Both the position numbers and the translations under genes were made by a program. Below, piece after piece: positions 48,260-57,083 of a stretch of 64,000 bases of DNA (its first letter is position 1; each line of letters starts with the position of its first letter). The notes under the pieces were generated by a model. It was given only the letters and a program-made list of their open reading frames with translations. It searched no databases and was not told the origin of the DNA. The DNA is from CAVVYJ01 sp963752495 (GTDB taxonomy: Bacteria > Pseudomonadota > Gammaproteobacteria > Burkholderiales > Methylophilaceae): assembly GCA_963752495.1 (NCBI GenBank), contig CAVVYJ010000008.1, positions 1-64,000 of the forward strand, in the 5' to 3' direction.

Positions 48260-48603
48260 TCAAATCTGAAGTTAAATCTACTACTTCAACATCAAGTACA
48301 TTTTTCCTCACAGCTTCTATACCGTTGTCACGACCTACTTCAGATTCATATTGCTGGCTTTGACCAATTACTTGTTGGTTGCCTGCTTTAATTACAAAGT
48401 AAGGTTTACCGGATTTTGAAACCAAACGTAGGTAGACGTTCGTCCACACTTGCATTTTTTTGTATCGACGCTATGAGCATTTAATGCACTGGCTTTAGCT
48501 CTCATACATCCCGGATTGCAAAATAATTTGGCCATTACCTGCCAAAAGATTAAAGTGTGTTTGGCCGCTTTTTGCGGTTTTTATTTCAAATTTACCAGCC
48601 ATC
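48243..48603 (-). pseudogene. YegP-like (DUF1508) tandem-repeat protein, frameshifted
   Basis: ATG at 48603, preceded by AAGGATTCAG, gives MAGKFEIKTAKSGQTHFNLL and AGNGQIILQSGMYES, the first DUF1508 repeat. A stop follows one base out of frame from KASALN. The second repeat (SKSGKPYFVIKAGNQQVIGQ ... SEVGRDNGIEAVRKN) is in the frame ending at 48243. At least three small indels separate the repeats near 48445-48500. Intact YegP-like proteins have two such repeats (~110 aa). The gene overlaps the 5' end of the FRG remnant and lies 350 bp from attR. Confidence 0.68.
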
Positions 48604-48873
48604 TGAATCCTTTTTAAGCACAGAAGATATTAAACGTAAGATTTAGATGGCTATTGTTAATCTGAATGTAGGTGGTTTGCAACTGCCAAGTAATCAAATA
48701 TGGATTTAAACTATGGATTGACTTCTTTTGGCCGGTAGTGGGCATCATTTTTAATACTTTTTTGCTACATTTACTGGGGTGTCAAAGGAATGGCCGACAT
48801 CCAGTGCGTTATGACGGTTGATAAAAAATTGATTCGTAACCAAATATAAAACTTCCAAATATGTCTTTATATT

Positions 48874-48895
48874 GTATAAAAATAAGTATAAAAAC
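48874..48895 (+). repeat. GTATAAAAAT/GTATAAAAAC repeat pair near the right end
   Basis: Two 10-mers at 48874 and 48886 (12-bp spacing) match the pair at 14271 and 14282 near the left end. They are candidate integrase arm sites. Confidence 0.55.
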
Positions 48896-48952
48896 TAGAA
48901 GGTATTTGTTAAGTCATTGTCTGTATTGTCTTGTATTTAATTGTTAGATGCC

Positions 48953-48965
48953 TGTCGAGGCGCCA
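48953..48965 (+). repeat. attR core
   Basis: TGTCGAGGCGCCA, a copy of the tRNA-Arg 3' end at 14143-14156 lacking one G. It ends 3 bases before the uup stop codon. Confidence 0.65.
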
Positions 48966-48968
48966 TTT

Positions 48969-50909
48969 TTAAGCAGAATTAGTTTCGAGTTCTTCCCATC
49001 TTTTCAATAGCTGTGCTATTTCTGCCTCAATATCGCTAAGACGCAATTGCATGACTTTCGCATCTTCCGGTGACTTGCGATAAACCTCACCATCGCTTAG
49101 AGAGGCTACTATTTTCGCCTGCTCATCTTCTAAAGCTGAAATAAGTTCTGGCAAGTTTTCCAGTTCTTTTTCTTCTTTAAAGCTCAGTTTTTTGGATTTA
49201 GCGGTTTTTTCAATATCTGCTTTAACCTTGCCAGAAGGCGCATGGATATTGGTTTGTAGGCTTACTGTATTTTGCCTTTGTTGGCTAGTTTTTTCATCCG
49301 CAATTTTTTGTTGAGTAAAGCGCGCCCAGTCATCGTAACCGCCGCCAAATTCGGTGAGCACGCCATTGCCTTCAAAAGCGATGATTTGCGTGACGGTGTT
49401 CTCTAAAAACGCTCTATCGTGACTCACTAAAAACAATGTGCCGGGGTAATCTCTCAGCAGGCTTTCCAGCAGTTCCAGCGTATCGATATCCAAATCATTG
49501 GTCGGCTCATCCAGCACCAAAATATTGGCAGGGCGAGCGAACAGGCGCGCCAATAGCAAACGGTTGCGTTCACCGCCAGAGAGGGATTTAACTGGTGAAC
49601 GTGAACGCTGTGGCGGAAACAAAAAGTCTTCCAAATAGCTAATCACATGCTTTCTCTCGTTACCAATTTCAACAAAGTCTGAGCCGGGGCTGATGGTATC
49701 GGCCAGTGTAGCCTCATCGTCTAACTGCTCGCGCATCTGGTCAAAGTAAGCGACGGTTTGCTTGGTGCCTTGGGTAATCGTGCCGCTATCGGGTTTAAGC
49801 TCGCCTAAAATTATTTTAAGAAGCGTGGTTTTCCCCACACCATTTGGGCCAAGCAGACCGATACGGTCGCCACGTAAAATGCGCGTGCTGAAGTTTTTGA
49901 TGAGCACTTTTTCACCATAAGCTTTACTCACATTTTCGAGTTCTGCCACCAACTTACCGCTGCGCTCGCCTGCATCCAAGTTAAGTTTTACATTGCCCTG
50001 TCTTTCCCGACGTGCGGCACGCTCGAGGCGTAATTTTTCAAGCTGGCGCACACGGCCTTCGTTACGTGTGCGGCGCGCTTTAATGCCTTGGCGAATCCAT
50101 ACTTCTTCTTGTGCTAGCACTTTATCAAACTTGGCAGCATGTGTTTCTTCCACTGCGAGCAGCTCTTCTTTTTTAATTTGATATTGTGAGAAGTTACCCA
50201 CAAAATCAGTCAAATTGCCTCGGTCAAGCTCTGTAATACGTGTGGCGAGCTTATCTAAAAAGCGCCTGTCGTGGGTGATAAACAACACGGCGCCATTAAA
50301 GGCGAGTAGCAGCTCTTCCAGCCATTCAATGGCTTCTAAATCAAGGTGATTAGTAGGTTCATCCAAAAGCAGTACTTCGGGTTCTGCCACCAGTGCGCGC
50401 GCCAAGGCAACACGCTTACGCCAGCCGCCAGAAAGTGTAGAAACCAGCACGTCTGCATCTAAACTCAAATGGCTTAATACGGTTTCTATTTTAGATTGCA
50501 TCGCCCAGCCATTTTGCGCATCAAGCTCATGCTGCAAATCTTCCATTTGTGCCATTAGCACTTCAAAATCGGCATCTGGCTCGCCCATTTTGTGCGTTAC
50601 ATCATGGTAAGCCACCAATGTCTTCTGCAGCTCACCCAAGCCTTCTGCTACAGCTTCGTAAACTGTGTGCGTGTTGTCCAGTTCCGGTTCTTGCGGCACA
50701 TAGACTATTTTTGTAGCAGGTGCTCGCCACACGTTGCCGTCATCTAATTTGATTGTGCCGGCAATCGCTTTTAGTAAACTCGATTTACCAGCGCCATTGC
50801 GGCCAATCAATCCGACACGCTCCCCAGCATCAAGCTGAAATGCGGCTCTATCCAGCAGGGCGTGATGACCAAAAGCGAGGGAAGCGTTATCTAGGGTGAT
50901 GTAAGGCAT
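48969..50909 (-). CDS. uup: ABC-F ATPase Uup
   Basis: A soluble protein with two ABC domains. Walker A motifs are GLIGRNGAGKSSLL (~35-48) and GLLGPNGVGKTTLL (~350); signatures are LSGGWRKRVALARAL and LSGGERNRLLLARLF; Walker B motifs are LLLDEPTNHLDLEAIEWLE and LVLDEPTNDLDIDTLELLE. The C-terminal ~80 residues are a coiled coil (KELENLPELISALEDEQ) as in Uup, which binds branched DNA and ribosomes. It lies 27 bp after rep. The length is 646 aa. Confidence 0.94.
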   Translation of the reverse strand: MPYITLDNASLAFGHHALLDRAAFQLDAGERVGLIGRNGAGKSSLLKAIAGTIKLDDGNVWRAPATKIVYVPQEPELDNTHTVYEAVAEGLGELQKTLVAYHDVTHKMGEPDADFEVLMAQMEDLQHELDAQNGWAMQSKIETVLSHLSLDADVLVSTLSGGWRKRVALARALVAEPEVLLLDEPTNHLDLEAIEWLEELLLAFNGAVLFITHDRRFLDKLATRITELDRGNLTDFVGNFSQYQIKKEELLAVEETHAAKFDKVLAQEEVWIRQGIKARRTRNEGRVRQLEKLRLERAARRERQGNVKLNLDAGERSGKLVAELENVSKAYGEKVLIKNFSTRILRGDRIGLLGPNGVGKTTLLKIILGELKPDSGTITQGTKQTVAYFDQMREQLDDEATLADTISPGSDFVEIGNERKHVISYLEDFLFPPQRSRSPVKSLSGGERNRLLLARLFARPANILVLDEPTNDLDIDTLELLESLLRDYPGTLFLVSHDRAFLENTVTQIIAFEGNGVLTEFGGGYDDWARFTQQKIADEKTSQQRQNTVSLQTNIHAPSGKVKADIEKTAKSKKLSFKEEKELENLPELISALEDEQAKIVASLSDGEVYRKSPEDAKVMQLRLSDIEAEIAQLLKRWEELETNSA

Positions 50910-50936
50910 GGTGTATTCTACTTTAAATTATTGGCT

Positions 50937-52955
50937 TTATTTGCTTGCAAGCATGGCGCGAATGTTTGCCATTTTAGATTTCCCGAAATCTCTACTCGCT
51001 TCGGCGTTTTGATTAAATGGGTTGCCAAAGTGGCGAACATCATCTTTAGGCAGTTCTTCAATAAAGCGGCTCGGTTCACACATTTCAATTTCGCCTGCGC
51101 GCTTACGTTTTTTACACCAAGAAATATTAAGGGTTTTTTGCGCGCGGGTAATGCCAACGTACATCAAACGCCGCTCTTCCTCAATTTGCGCATTGTCGAT
51201 GGATACTTGATGCGGCAATATGCCTTCTTCGCAACCGATTAAAAATACATGACCGAACTCCAGACCTTTGGCAGCGTGTAAAGTGCTCAGTTTTACTGCG
51301 TCTGGCTCACCGTCTTCGCGGCCTTCGAGCATACTCATAAGCGAGACCATTTGCGTGAGTTCTAGCAAGGTTTTACTCTCGCTCTCGTTTCCAAACTCGG
51401 TGCTACCATCTCCTTTTTTGGTGAGCCAGGCAATGAAATCCATAACATTTGTCCATTTGCTTTCCGCGGCTCGGGGTTCTTCAGAGTCGTATAAATACGC
51501 TTCATATTGAGTTGCGGTTAGCAAGTCATTCAGCACTTCACCCGCAGGGTCGCGTACGGCGCGCTCTTGCATGCGTTGTATAAACTGGCAAAAATTGAGT
51601 AAGTCCTCAAGTTGCTTATTTCCAACCTCACGCTGAAAATCACCTTCGAATGCAGCAGCAAATAAGGATGTTTTGTGGTCGCTGGCAAATTCCCCCAGTT
51701 TTTCTAAGGTCGTGCTGCCAATCCCTTTCTTTGGCGTTGTAGCGGCGCGAATAAACGCCGGGTCGTCATCTTCGTTCGCAATCAGTCGCAAATAGCTCAC
51801 TAGATCTTTAATTTCGGCTTTATCAAAAAAAGATTGCCCACCTGATATTGTGTAAGGGATTTTGTGATTTCTAAGCTGCTGCTCGAAAACGCGTGCCTGA
51901 TGATTGCCCCGATAAAGAATAGCGTAATCCTTGTAAAAGGTACGATTTTCGAACTTGTGTGCAGAAAGCTTCATAATCACGCTTTCAGCTTCGTGCTCCT
52001 CAGATTGCGTGGCGGTCACCTGAATCATGTCGCCAGTGCCAAGCTCGCTCCACAGTTTTTTTTCAAACAACTTGGGGTTATTGCTAATCACCTGATTTGC
52101 GGCGCGCAAAATGCGCACGGTAGAGCGGTAATTTTGTTCGAGTTTGATGACCTTAAGGCGCTCAAAGTCATCGGTCAGTTGCCTTAAATTTTCTACATCT
52201 GCCCCGCGCCAGCCATAAATAGCCTGATCGTCGTCACCCACCGCGGTAAATTGGCCACGCAGACCTGTGAGCATTTTGACCAGTTTATACTGACAGGCAT
52301 TGGTATCCTGATATTCGTCGATTAATAAATATTGCAGTTTGCGCTGCCATTTTTCTAGGGCATCCGCATGCGCTTCGAATAGCTCTACAGGCAATTTGAT
52401 TAAATCATCAAAATCTACAGCTTGGTATGCTTTGAGCGTTTGTTGATATAGCTGATAAACCTTAGCAGCGGCCTGCGTCAAGTCTTCTTCAGCCGCTGCC
52501 TTGGCTTGATCAGGGTTGATAAACGCATTTTTCCAGGCGGATATCTGCCATTGAGTTTTTTTAAGTAACTGTTTATCTGTTGTGGCTAAAATATCAGAAA
52601 TAATCTTAAAACTATCGGATGAGTCTAAAATAGAAAACTGGGGTTTGTAACCAAGTAAAGCAGCCTCTTGCCGCAACATTTGCAAGCCGAGTGAGTGAAA
52701 AGTCGCAATGGTTAGCCCTTTGGTATTTTTGCCTTCCATCAACTTTGTTACGCGCTCTTGCATCTCGCGCGCAGCCTTATTGGTAAAGGTAATTGCCGCA
52801 ATTTCTTTTGGATTATAGTCTGCATGCTCAATCAAATAAGCAATCTTTTGTGTAATGACCCGTGTTTTGCCGCTACCTGCGCCGGCAAGCACCAGCAAAG
52901 GCCCGTCGAGGTATTTGATGGCTTCGCGTTGCGAGGGATTTAGCGTATTTAACAT
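50937..52955 (-). CDS. rep: ATP-dependent DNA helicase Rep
   Basis: A superfamily 1A 3'-5' helicase. The start at 52955 (MLNTLNPSQREAIKYLDGP) is chosen over 52991 because Rep proteins begin at this motif. It shows Walker A VLAGAGSGKTRVI, DEYQDTNACQYKL, GDDDQAIYGWRGA, LEQNYRST, STLHAAKGLEF and MYVGITRAQKTL. At 672 aa it matches Rep. It assists replication forks through obstacles. It forms an operon with uup. Confidence 0.94.
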   Translation of the reverse strand: MLNTLNPSQREAIKYLDGPLLVLAGAGSGKTRVITQKIAYLIEHADYNPKEIAAITFTNKAAREMQERVTKLMEGKNTKGLTIATFHSLGLQMLRQEAALLGYKPQFSILDSSDSFKIISDILATTDKQLLKKTQWQISAWKNAFINPDQAKAAAEEDLTQAAAKVYQLYQQTLKAYQAVDFDDLIKLPVELFEAHADALEKWQRKLQYLLIDEYQDTNACQYKLVKMLTGLRGQFTAVGDDDQAIYGWRGADVENLRQLTDDFERLKVIKLEQNYRSTVRILRAANQVISNNPKLFEKKLWSELGTGDMIQVTATQSEEHEAESVIMKLSAHKFENRTFYKDYAILYRGNHQARVFEQQLRNHKIPYTISGGQSFFDKAEIKDLVSYLRLIANEDDDPAFIRAATTPKKGIGSTTLEKLGEFASDHKTSLFAAAFEGDFQREVGNKQLEDLLNFCQFIQRMQERAVRDPAGEVLNDLLTATQYEAYLYDSEEPRAAESKWTNVMDFIAWLTKKGDGSTEFGNESESKTLLELTQMVSLMSMLEGREDGEPDAVKLSTLHAAKGLEFGHVFLIGCEEGILPHQVSIDNAQIEEERRLMYVGITRAQKTLNISWCKKRKRAGEIEMCEPSRFIEELPKDDVRHFGNPFNQNAEASRDFGKSKMANIRAMLASK

Positions 52956-53138
52956 CGTAGTGGACAGGTTTATTCTTATTGAATTTGGCAAGAAAAAATG
53001 CCGAAAAATACAGATTTAGCGATATAGTATTATTCTAACTGCTTACCAAAAATAAAAGCGTCTCAGGCAAAAAAATAAAATACTTGATATTTAATAAAAA
53101 TACTCTCTTAACCAAAAAAGCATTTATTATTTATTACC

Positions 53139-54314
53139 ATGCCAAAGTTTGATTTAAAAACGATTATCTTTATGTCGATGCTGCTGACATTCATGCTCTC
53201 GATGCTGCTTGCCATTACGCGTGTTCATCATAAAGAGGTTAAAGGTCCGGGTTATTGGTCGGTGGGCAACTTGGTGGTCGGGCTGGGTATGATTTTGATA
53301 CTGATACAGCTTGATTCTGCCAAACTACTTTTTTTACCTGGCGCCGCTTTGATTGGTGCTGGCTTAAGCATGTATATCAACGGGATTCAGGCGTTCGTAG
53401 GCAAAAAACCAGACCATCGTATCCCGATAGCCGCGTTTGTTGTTTTGATAGCGGTTGACCTTTATTTTATGTACGTAAGCCAAGATATTCGCAGTACTGT
53501 GGTGGTGGATGCACTTGTTTTTGCCGCCATCTATCTTGCTTGCGCGCGGCTGACATTTGCGCAGGATGAAGGTGTGCTGGGCAATTTATACTGGATGACT
53601 TCCAGCCTGTTTCTCTTGCTTGCTCTTTTGATGGTAGGGCGGGCGATTTCGGCTTCTAGTGTCGATATCAGTGTATTCGATTCATTTGCGACTTGGCCTG
53701 TAAATGCTTACACATTCATGGTGGGAGCAGTTTCTCAATTTTTTATTTCCAGCTTGTTTGTGTTGATGCTGAGCTACCAGCTCAACCAGAATCTGGCCTC
53801 GATGGTCACAATAGATGGTTTAACCGGCATATTGAATCGTCGTGGTTTGGAAGATGGTGCTCTAAAAATGCAGGGTATTTGTAAGCGTATCAACATGAGC
53901 ATGGCGGTGTTGCTGATTGATATCGACCACTTTAAAAAGGTGAATGATCAACATGGACATCTGGTGGGAGATGACGTGCTCAGGCATGTCGCTAAAGTGA
54001 TTTCTAAAACGCTACGCACAGGTGACGTGGCGGGGCGCTATGGGGGCGAAGAGTTCAGTGTGTTTATGCCTAATACGAACGAAAATGATGCTGGCGTACT
54101 TGCTGAACGTATCAGAGCAGCCGTTGAAGCTGCGCCGTTTAAAGAAAATCATTTAAATATACGCATTACTGTAAGCATTGGCGTTGCAGATTCGGTGCGT
54201 GCCGGCTACGATTTTAAAGGGCTTATCGCGGCGGCAGATGGTACTTTATATTCTGCCAAAAATAATGGGCGAAATCGCGTTATGCGCTATACGCAGGTGA
54301 AGCTAGCATTGTAA
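53139..54314 (+). CDS. Membrane diguanylate cyclase (GGDEF)
   Basis: Makes c-di-GMP from GTP. Residues ~1-215 hold about seven membrane helices without a recognised sensor family. The C-terminal GGDEF domain (~225-385) has DGLTGILNRRGL, IDIDHFKKVNDQHGH, the active loop RYGGEEFSVFMP and the C-terminal AADGTLYSAKNNGRNRV. The RxxD inhibition site before the loop is not obvious. It is divergent from rep and ends 105 bp from the convergent kup. Confidence 0.93.
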   Translation: MPKFDLKTIIFMSMLLTFMLSMLLAITRVHHKEVKGPGYWSVGNLVVGLGMILILIQLDSAKLLFLPGAALIGAGLSMYINGIQAFVGKKPDHRIPIAAFVVLIAVDLYFMYVSQDIRSTVVVDALVFAAIYLACARLTFAQDEGVLGNLYWMTSSLFLLLALLMVGRAISASSVDISVFDSFATWPVNAYTFMVGAVSQFFISSLFVLMLSYQLNQNLASMVTIDGLTGILNRRGLEDGALKMQGICKRINMSMAVLLIDIDHFKKVNDQHGHLVGDDVLRHVAKVISKTLRTGDVAGRYGGEEFSVFMPNTNENDAGVLAERIRAAVEAAPFKENHLNIRITVSIGVADSVRAGYDFKGLIAAADGTLYSAKNNGRNRVMRYTQVKLAL

Positions 54315-54418
54315 AAACTGAATGTCGTTGCAAGCTAACTGCATAACTAAAGATTAATTAAACTGCCTTTACCTCAGATTGCCTATCAAATGATTCTGGG
54401 CTGTAATCAGTGCGATTA

Positions 54419-56296
54419 CTAAATATGTACTCTGGCACCTAACTCAATTACGCTATTGCTGGGGATATTAAAGTAGCTTACAACACTACCCGCATTTCGC
54501 GACATCAATGCGAATAAATTATCGCGCCATTTCATCATGCTACCACCTGGGCCGGAAATCACAGTTTCACGACTGGCAAAGTATGAAGTTGTGAATGGGT
54601 CTATCGTTATATTATCAATCTTGCAATCCTCTAAGGCTTTGGGCACGTTAGGATTTTCCATAAAACCATAATGTAGGGTGACTTGCCAAAAGCCGGCACC
54701 TATTTCTTTAATTTCAAGGCGCTGTTCTTTTGTCACAACAGGCACATCTGAAAATGCTACAGTTAGTATCAAATTGGTTTTATGTAGAACCTGATTATGT
54801 TTCAAGTTGTGCATCAACGCTTGCGGGACGGTATCTGGATTTGCACATAAAAACACGGCTGTGCGTTCAATCCTGTCTTTTTCTCCAGTAGCATATTGCT
54901 TTACAAAATCCTCCAATTTCGGGTCGTTTTCGTGCATGTTTTTTAACAAAATTTCACGACCTTGCTTCCATGTCCACATCACAATCACCAAGCAAATACC
55001 TAGCGCGACTGGAAACCAGCCGCCTTTGAAAAATTTCACTGAACATGAGGCAAGTAACAATACATCTAATAAAATAAAGGTGCTGGTTGTGCCTAAGGCT
55101 AGCCACAATGGATATTTCCAATTATGGCGCAGCACAAAGTAGGTGAGTATGGTGGTGATTAACATGGTGCCAGTCACCGCAATGCCATAGGCGGAGGCAA
55201 TGGCAGATGAGTTTTGAAACGCGATGCAGGTGAGAGTCACTGCAACTAATAATAACCAGTTAATTGCAGGCACGTAAATTTGACCCGATTCGCTGGCGGA
55301 AGTGTGCAGTATTTGCATGCGCGGCAAAAAACCTAGTTGAATCGCTTGCTGCGTAATCGAGTAAGCGCCAGAAATAACGGCCTGCGAGGCAATAATGGTG
55401 GCGAGTGTGGCAAGTACCACGGCGGGAATCAGCAACTCTTGTGGAAACGAGAAATAAAAGGGGTTGCTGACTGCTTCTGGCGTGGCTAATAATAGCGAAC
55501 CTTGACCTAAGTAATTCAGCGCCAAGCCTGGCAATACTAAGCCTGTCCATGCGATGCGAATGGCGGGTCTGCCAAAGTGACCCATGTCGGCGTAAAGCGC
55601 TTCTGCACCCGTAATAGCCAACACCACCGCGCCGACTGCCAAAAACACTCCTGCGCCACGGTCAGCTAAAAAATGAAACGCATAGATTGGGTTAAGTGCT
55701 TGTAGTATTTCAGGATTATGTGCAATATGACTTATGCCAATTGCCCCTAATGTGACAAACCAAACGACAATAATCGGGCCAAATAGCTTGCCCACGGTGT
55801 GCGTGCCATATTTTTGAAACGCAAAAAGTGCAATCAGAATTGCGATTGAAATCGGCATAATAAACGTCTTCAAGTTAGGCGCAATCAGCTCGAGGCCTTC
55901 CACCGCCGAAAGCACAGATATAGCAGGCGTGAGAATGCTATCACCATAAAATAGCGCTGCGCCAAACACACCTAAACCGAGCAATATTTTTTTGCGTGCT
56001 GGCGCAGCGGCGGCGCTGGAAACTGCCAGTGCGAGCAGTGCCATAATACCGCCTTCGCCGCGATTATCCGCGCGCAAAACTAAGGTCACATATTTTAGTG
56101 TGACAACCAACATCAACGCCCAAAATATGGCAGAAATCGCACCAATAATATTGGCATGCGTTAGCGCAATGCCTGTGGAAGCACTAAAAATCTCTTTCAC
56201 GGTATAAAGCGGGCTGGTGCCAATGTCTCCATACACTACGCCGATAGCACCTAAGGTAAGTGCTGCAACACTTTTTGATTTGGTGTTTGTATTCAT
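54419..56296 (-). CDS. kup: Kup potassium uptake protein
   Basis: A K+/H+ symporter of the inner membrane. It has 12 helices in the first ~450 residues (GVVYGDIGTSPLYTVKEIF, NRGEGGIMALLAL, AVEGLELIAPNLKTF, TGAEALYADMGHFGRP), then a ~170-residue cytoplasmic tail ending VIELGARVHI. At 625 aa it is normal. It is downstream of kdpE on the same strand (94-bp gap), so the KdpDE system here may govern Kup. Confidence 0.95.
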   Translation of the reverse strand: MNTNTKSKSVAALTLGAIGVVYGDIGTSPLYTVKEIFSASTGIALTHANIIGAISAIFWALMLVVTLKYVTLVLRADNRGEGGIMALLALAVSSAAAAPARKKILLGLGVFGAALFYGDSILTPAISVLSAVEGLELIAPNLKTFIMPISIAILIALFAFQKYGTHTVGKLFGPIIVVWFVTLGAIGISHIAHNPEILQALNPIYAFHFLADRGAGVFLAVGAVVLAITGAEALYADMGHFGRPAIRIAWTGLVLPGLALNYLGQGSLLLATPEAVSNPFYFSFPQELLIPAVVLATLATIIASQAVISGAYSITQQAIQLGFLPRMQILHTSASESGQIYVPAINWLLLVAVTLTCIAFQNSSAIASAYGIAVTGTMLITTILTYFVLRHNWKYPLWLALGTTSTFILLDVLLLASCSVKFFKGGWFPVALGICLVIVMWTWKQGREILLKNMHENDPKLEDFVKQYATGEKDRIERTAVFLCANPDTVPQALMHNLKHNQVLHKTNLILTVAFSDVPVVTKEQRLEIKEIGAGFWQVTLHYGFMENPNVPKALEDCKIDNITIDPFTTSYFASRETVISGPGGSMMKWRDNLFALMSRNAGSVVSYFNIPSNSVIELGARVHI

Positions 56297-56390
56297 TTAA
56301 CTAACCTTGTTTTAATAACATGGAACCATTAAAACAGGGGCTAGTGTATCAACCGCATAAACATAGGTTGATTTAATCGGGAATTTTTAC

Positions 56391-57083
56391 TTAAGTTGCA
56401 GCGAGTCTGTAACCAATGCCTACTTCTGTCAGAATGTAACGCGGTGTGGCTGGATTTTTTTCTAAATGGGCACGTAATCTACCCATGTGAATACGTAAGT
56501 AGTGCGTTTCATCTACATATTCTGCGCCCCAAACTTCGGTTAGCAGTTGGCGATGCGTGAACACTTTACCTGGTCTTTTAGCAAGTATAAATAGTAGCTT
56601 AAATTCAATCGGTGTCAGATGAATCGACCGTTTATTCAGTAAAACGGTGCTTTTAACTGTATCAATTTCTAAATCATCTAATTTAAAAACATCATCACGC
56701 AACGACATCATTGCTGCACGCTTTAGTGACACTTTTACGCGTGCGAGTAGCTCATTGACACCGAATGGTTTTGCCAAATAATCGTCAGCACCGAGATTAA
56801 AGCAATTTACTTTTTCTTGCTCAGATTGACGTGCGGATAACACCAAAATAGGAATGTCTGAGCTAATTCGTACATGGGTAATAAAATCGCAACCATCTCC
56901 ATCGGGCAAGTTTAAATCTAAAATAATCAACGTAGGTTTGTGTTCATTCAAGATCTTTTTACCGCCTGCAATAGTTGAAGCACAGACGCTCTGATAACCA
57001 TTTGTTTTCAGGCTAGCTTGCAGAAACTGGCTAATCTGCAAATCATCCTCAATGATTAAAATAGGGTTTTTGTCAGGCATCAA
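56391..57083 (-). CDS. kdpE: KdpE-type OmpR-family response regulator
   Basis: A receiver domain (IIEDDLQISQFL, phospho-Asp in LIILDLNLPDGDG, Lys in DDYLAKPFG) and an OmpR winged helix (HLTPIEFKLLFILAKRPGKVFTHRQLLTEVWG, THYLRIHMGRLRAHLEK). At 230 aa it is normal. It overlaps the kdpD 3' end by 11 bp. No kdpFABC genes are in the window; kup is the nearest potassium gene. Confidence 0.9.
   Translation of the reverse strand: MMPDKNPILIIEDDLQISQFLQASLKTNGYQSVCASTIAGGKKILNEHKPTLIILDLNLPDGDGCDFITHVRISSDIPILVLSARQSEQEKVNCFNLGADDYLAKPFGVNELLARVKVSLKRAAMMSLRDDVFKLDDLEIDTVKSTVLLNKRSIHLTPIEFKLLFILAKRPGKVFTHRQLLTEVWGAEYVDETHYLRIHMGRLRAHLEKNPATPRYILTEVGIGYRLAAT

Larger units (their letters stand above)
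14143..48965. mobile_element. Putative ~34.8-kb integrative genomic island in tRNA-Arg(CCT) carrying denitrification genes
   Basis: The left end is the 3' end of tRNA-Arg(CCT), and the adjacent integrase gene points into the island. The right end is a 13-base imperfect copy of that tRNA end, 3 bases beyond the uup stop codon. GTATAAAAAT repeats lie just inside both ends, as expected for integrase arm sites. The content changes sharply at both borders: signalling and tRNA genes on the left, housekeeping uup and rep on the right. Inside are a phage-satellite-like module, a candidate RNA, a full nitrate-to-N2O cluster and decayed genes. No conjugation genes are seen, so it is not self-transmissible as read. 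An alternative is a small ~5-kb satellite inserted next to resident denitrification genes; I see no convincing second att copy near 18.5-19.5 kb. Confidence 0.68.
48604..48968. other. Right-end gap of the island (contains attR region)
   Basis: AT-rich sequence with no gene seen. It holds the GTATAAAAAT pair (48874-48895) and the attR core (48953-48965). Confidence 0.6.
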
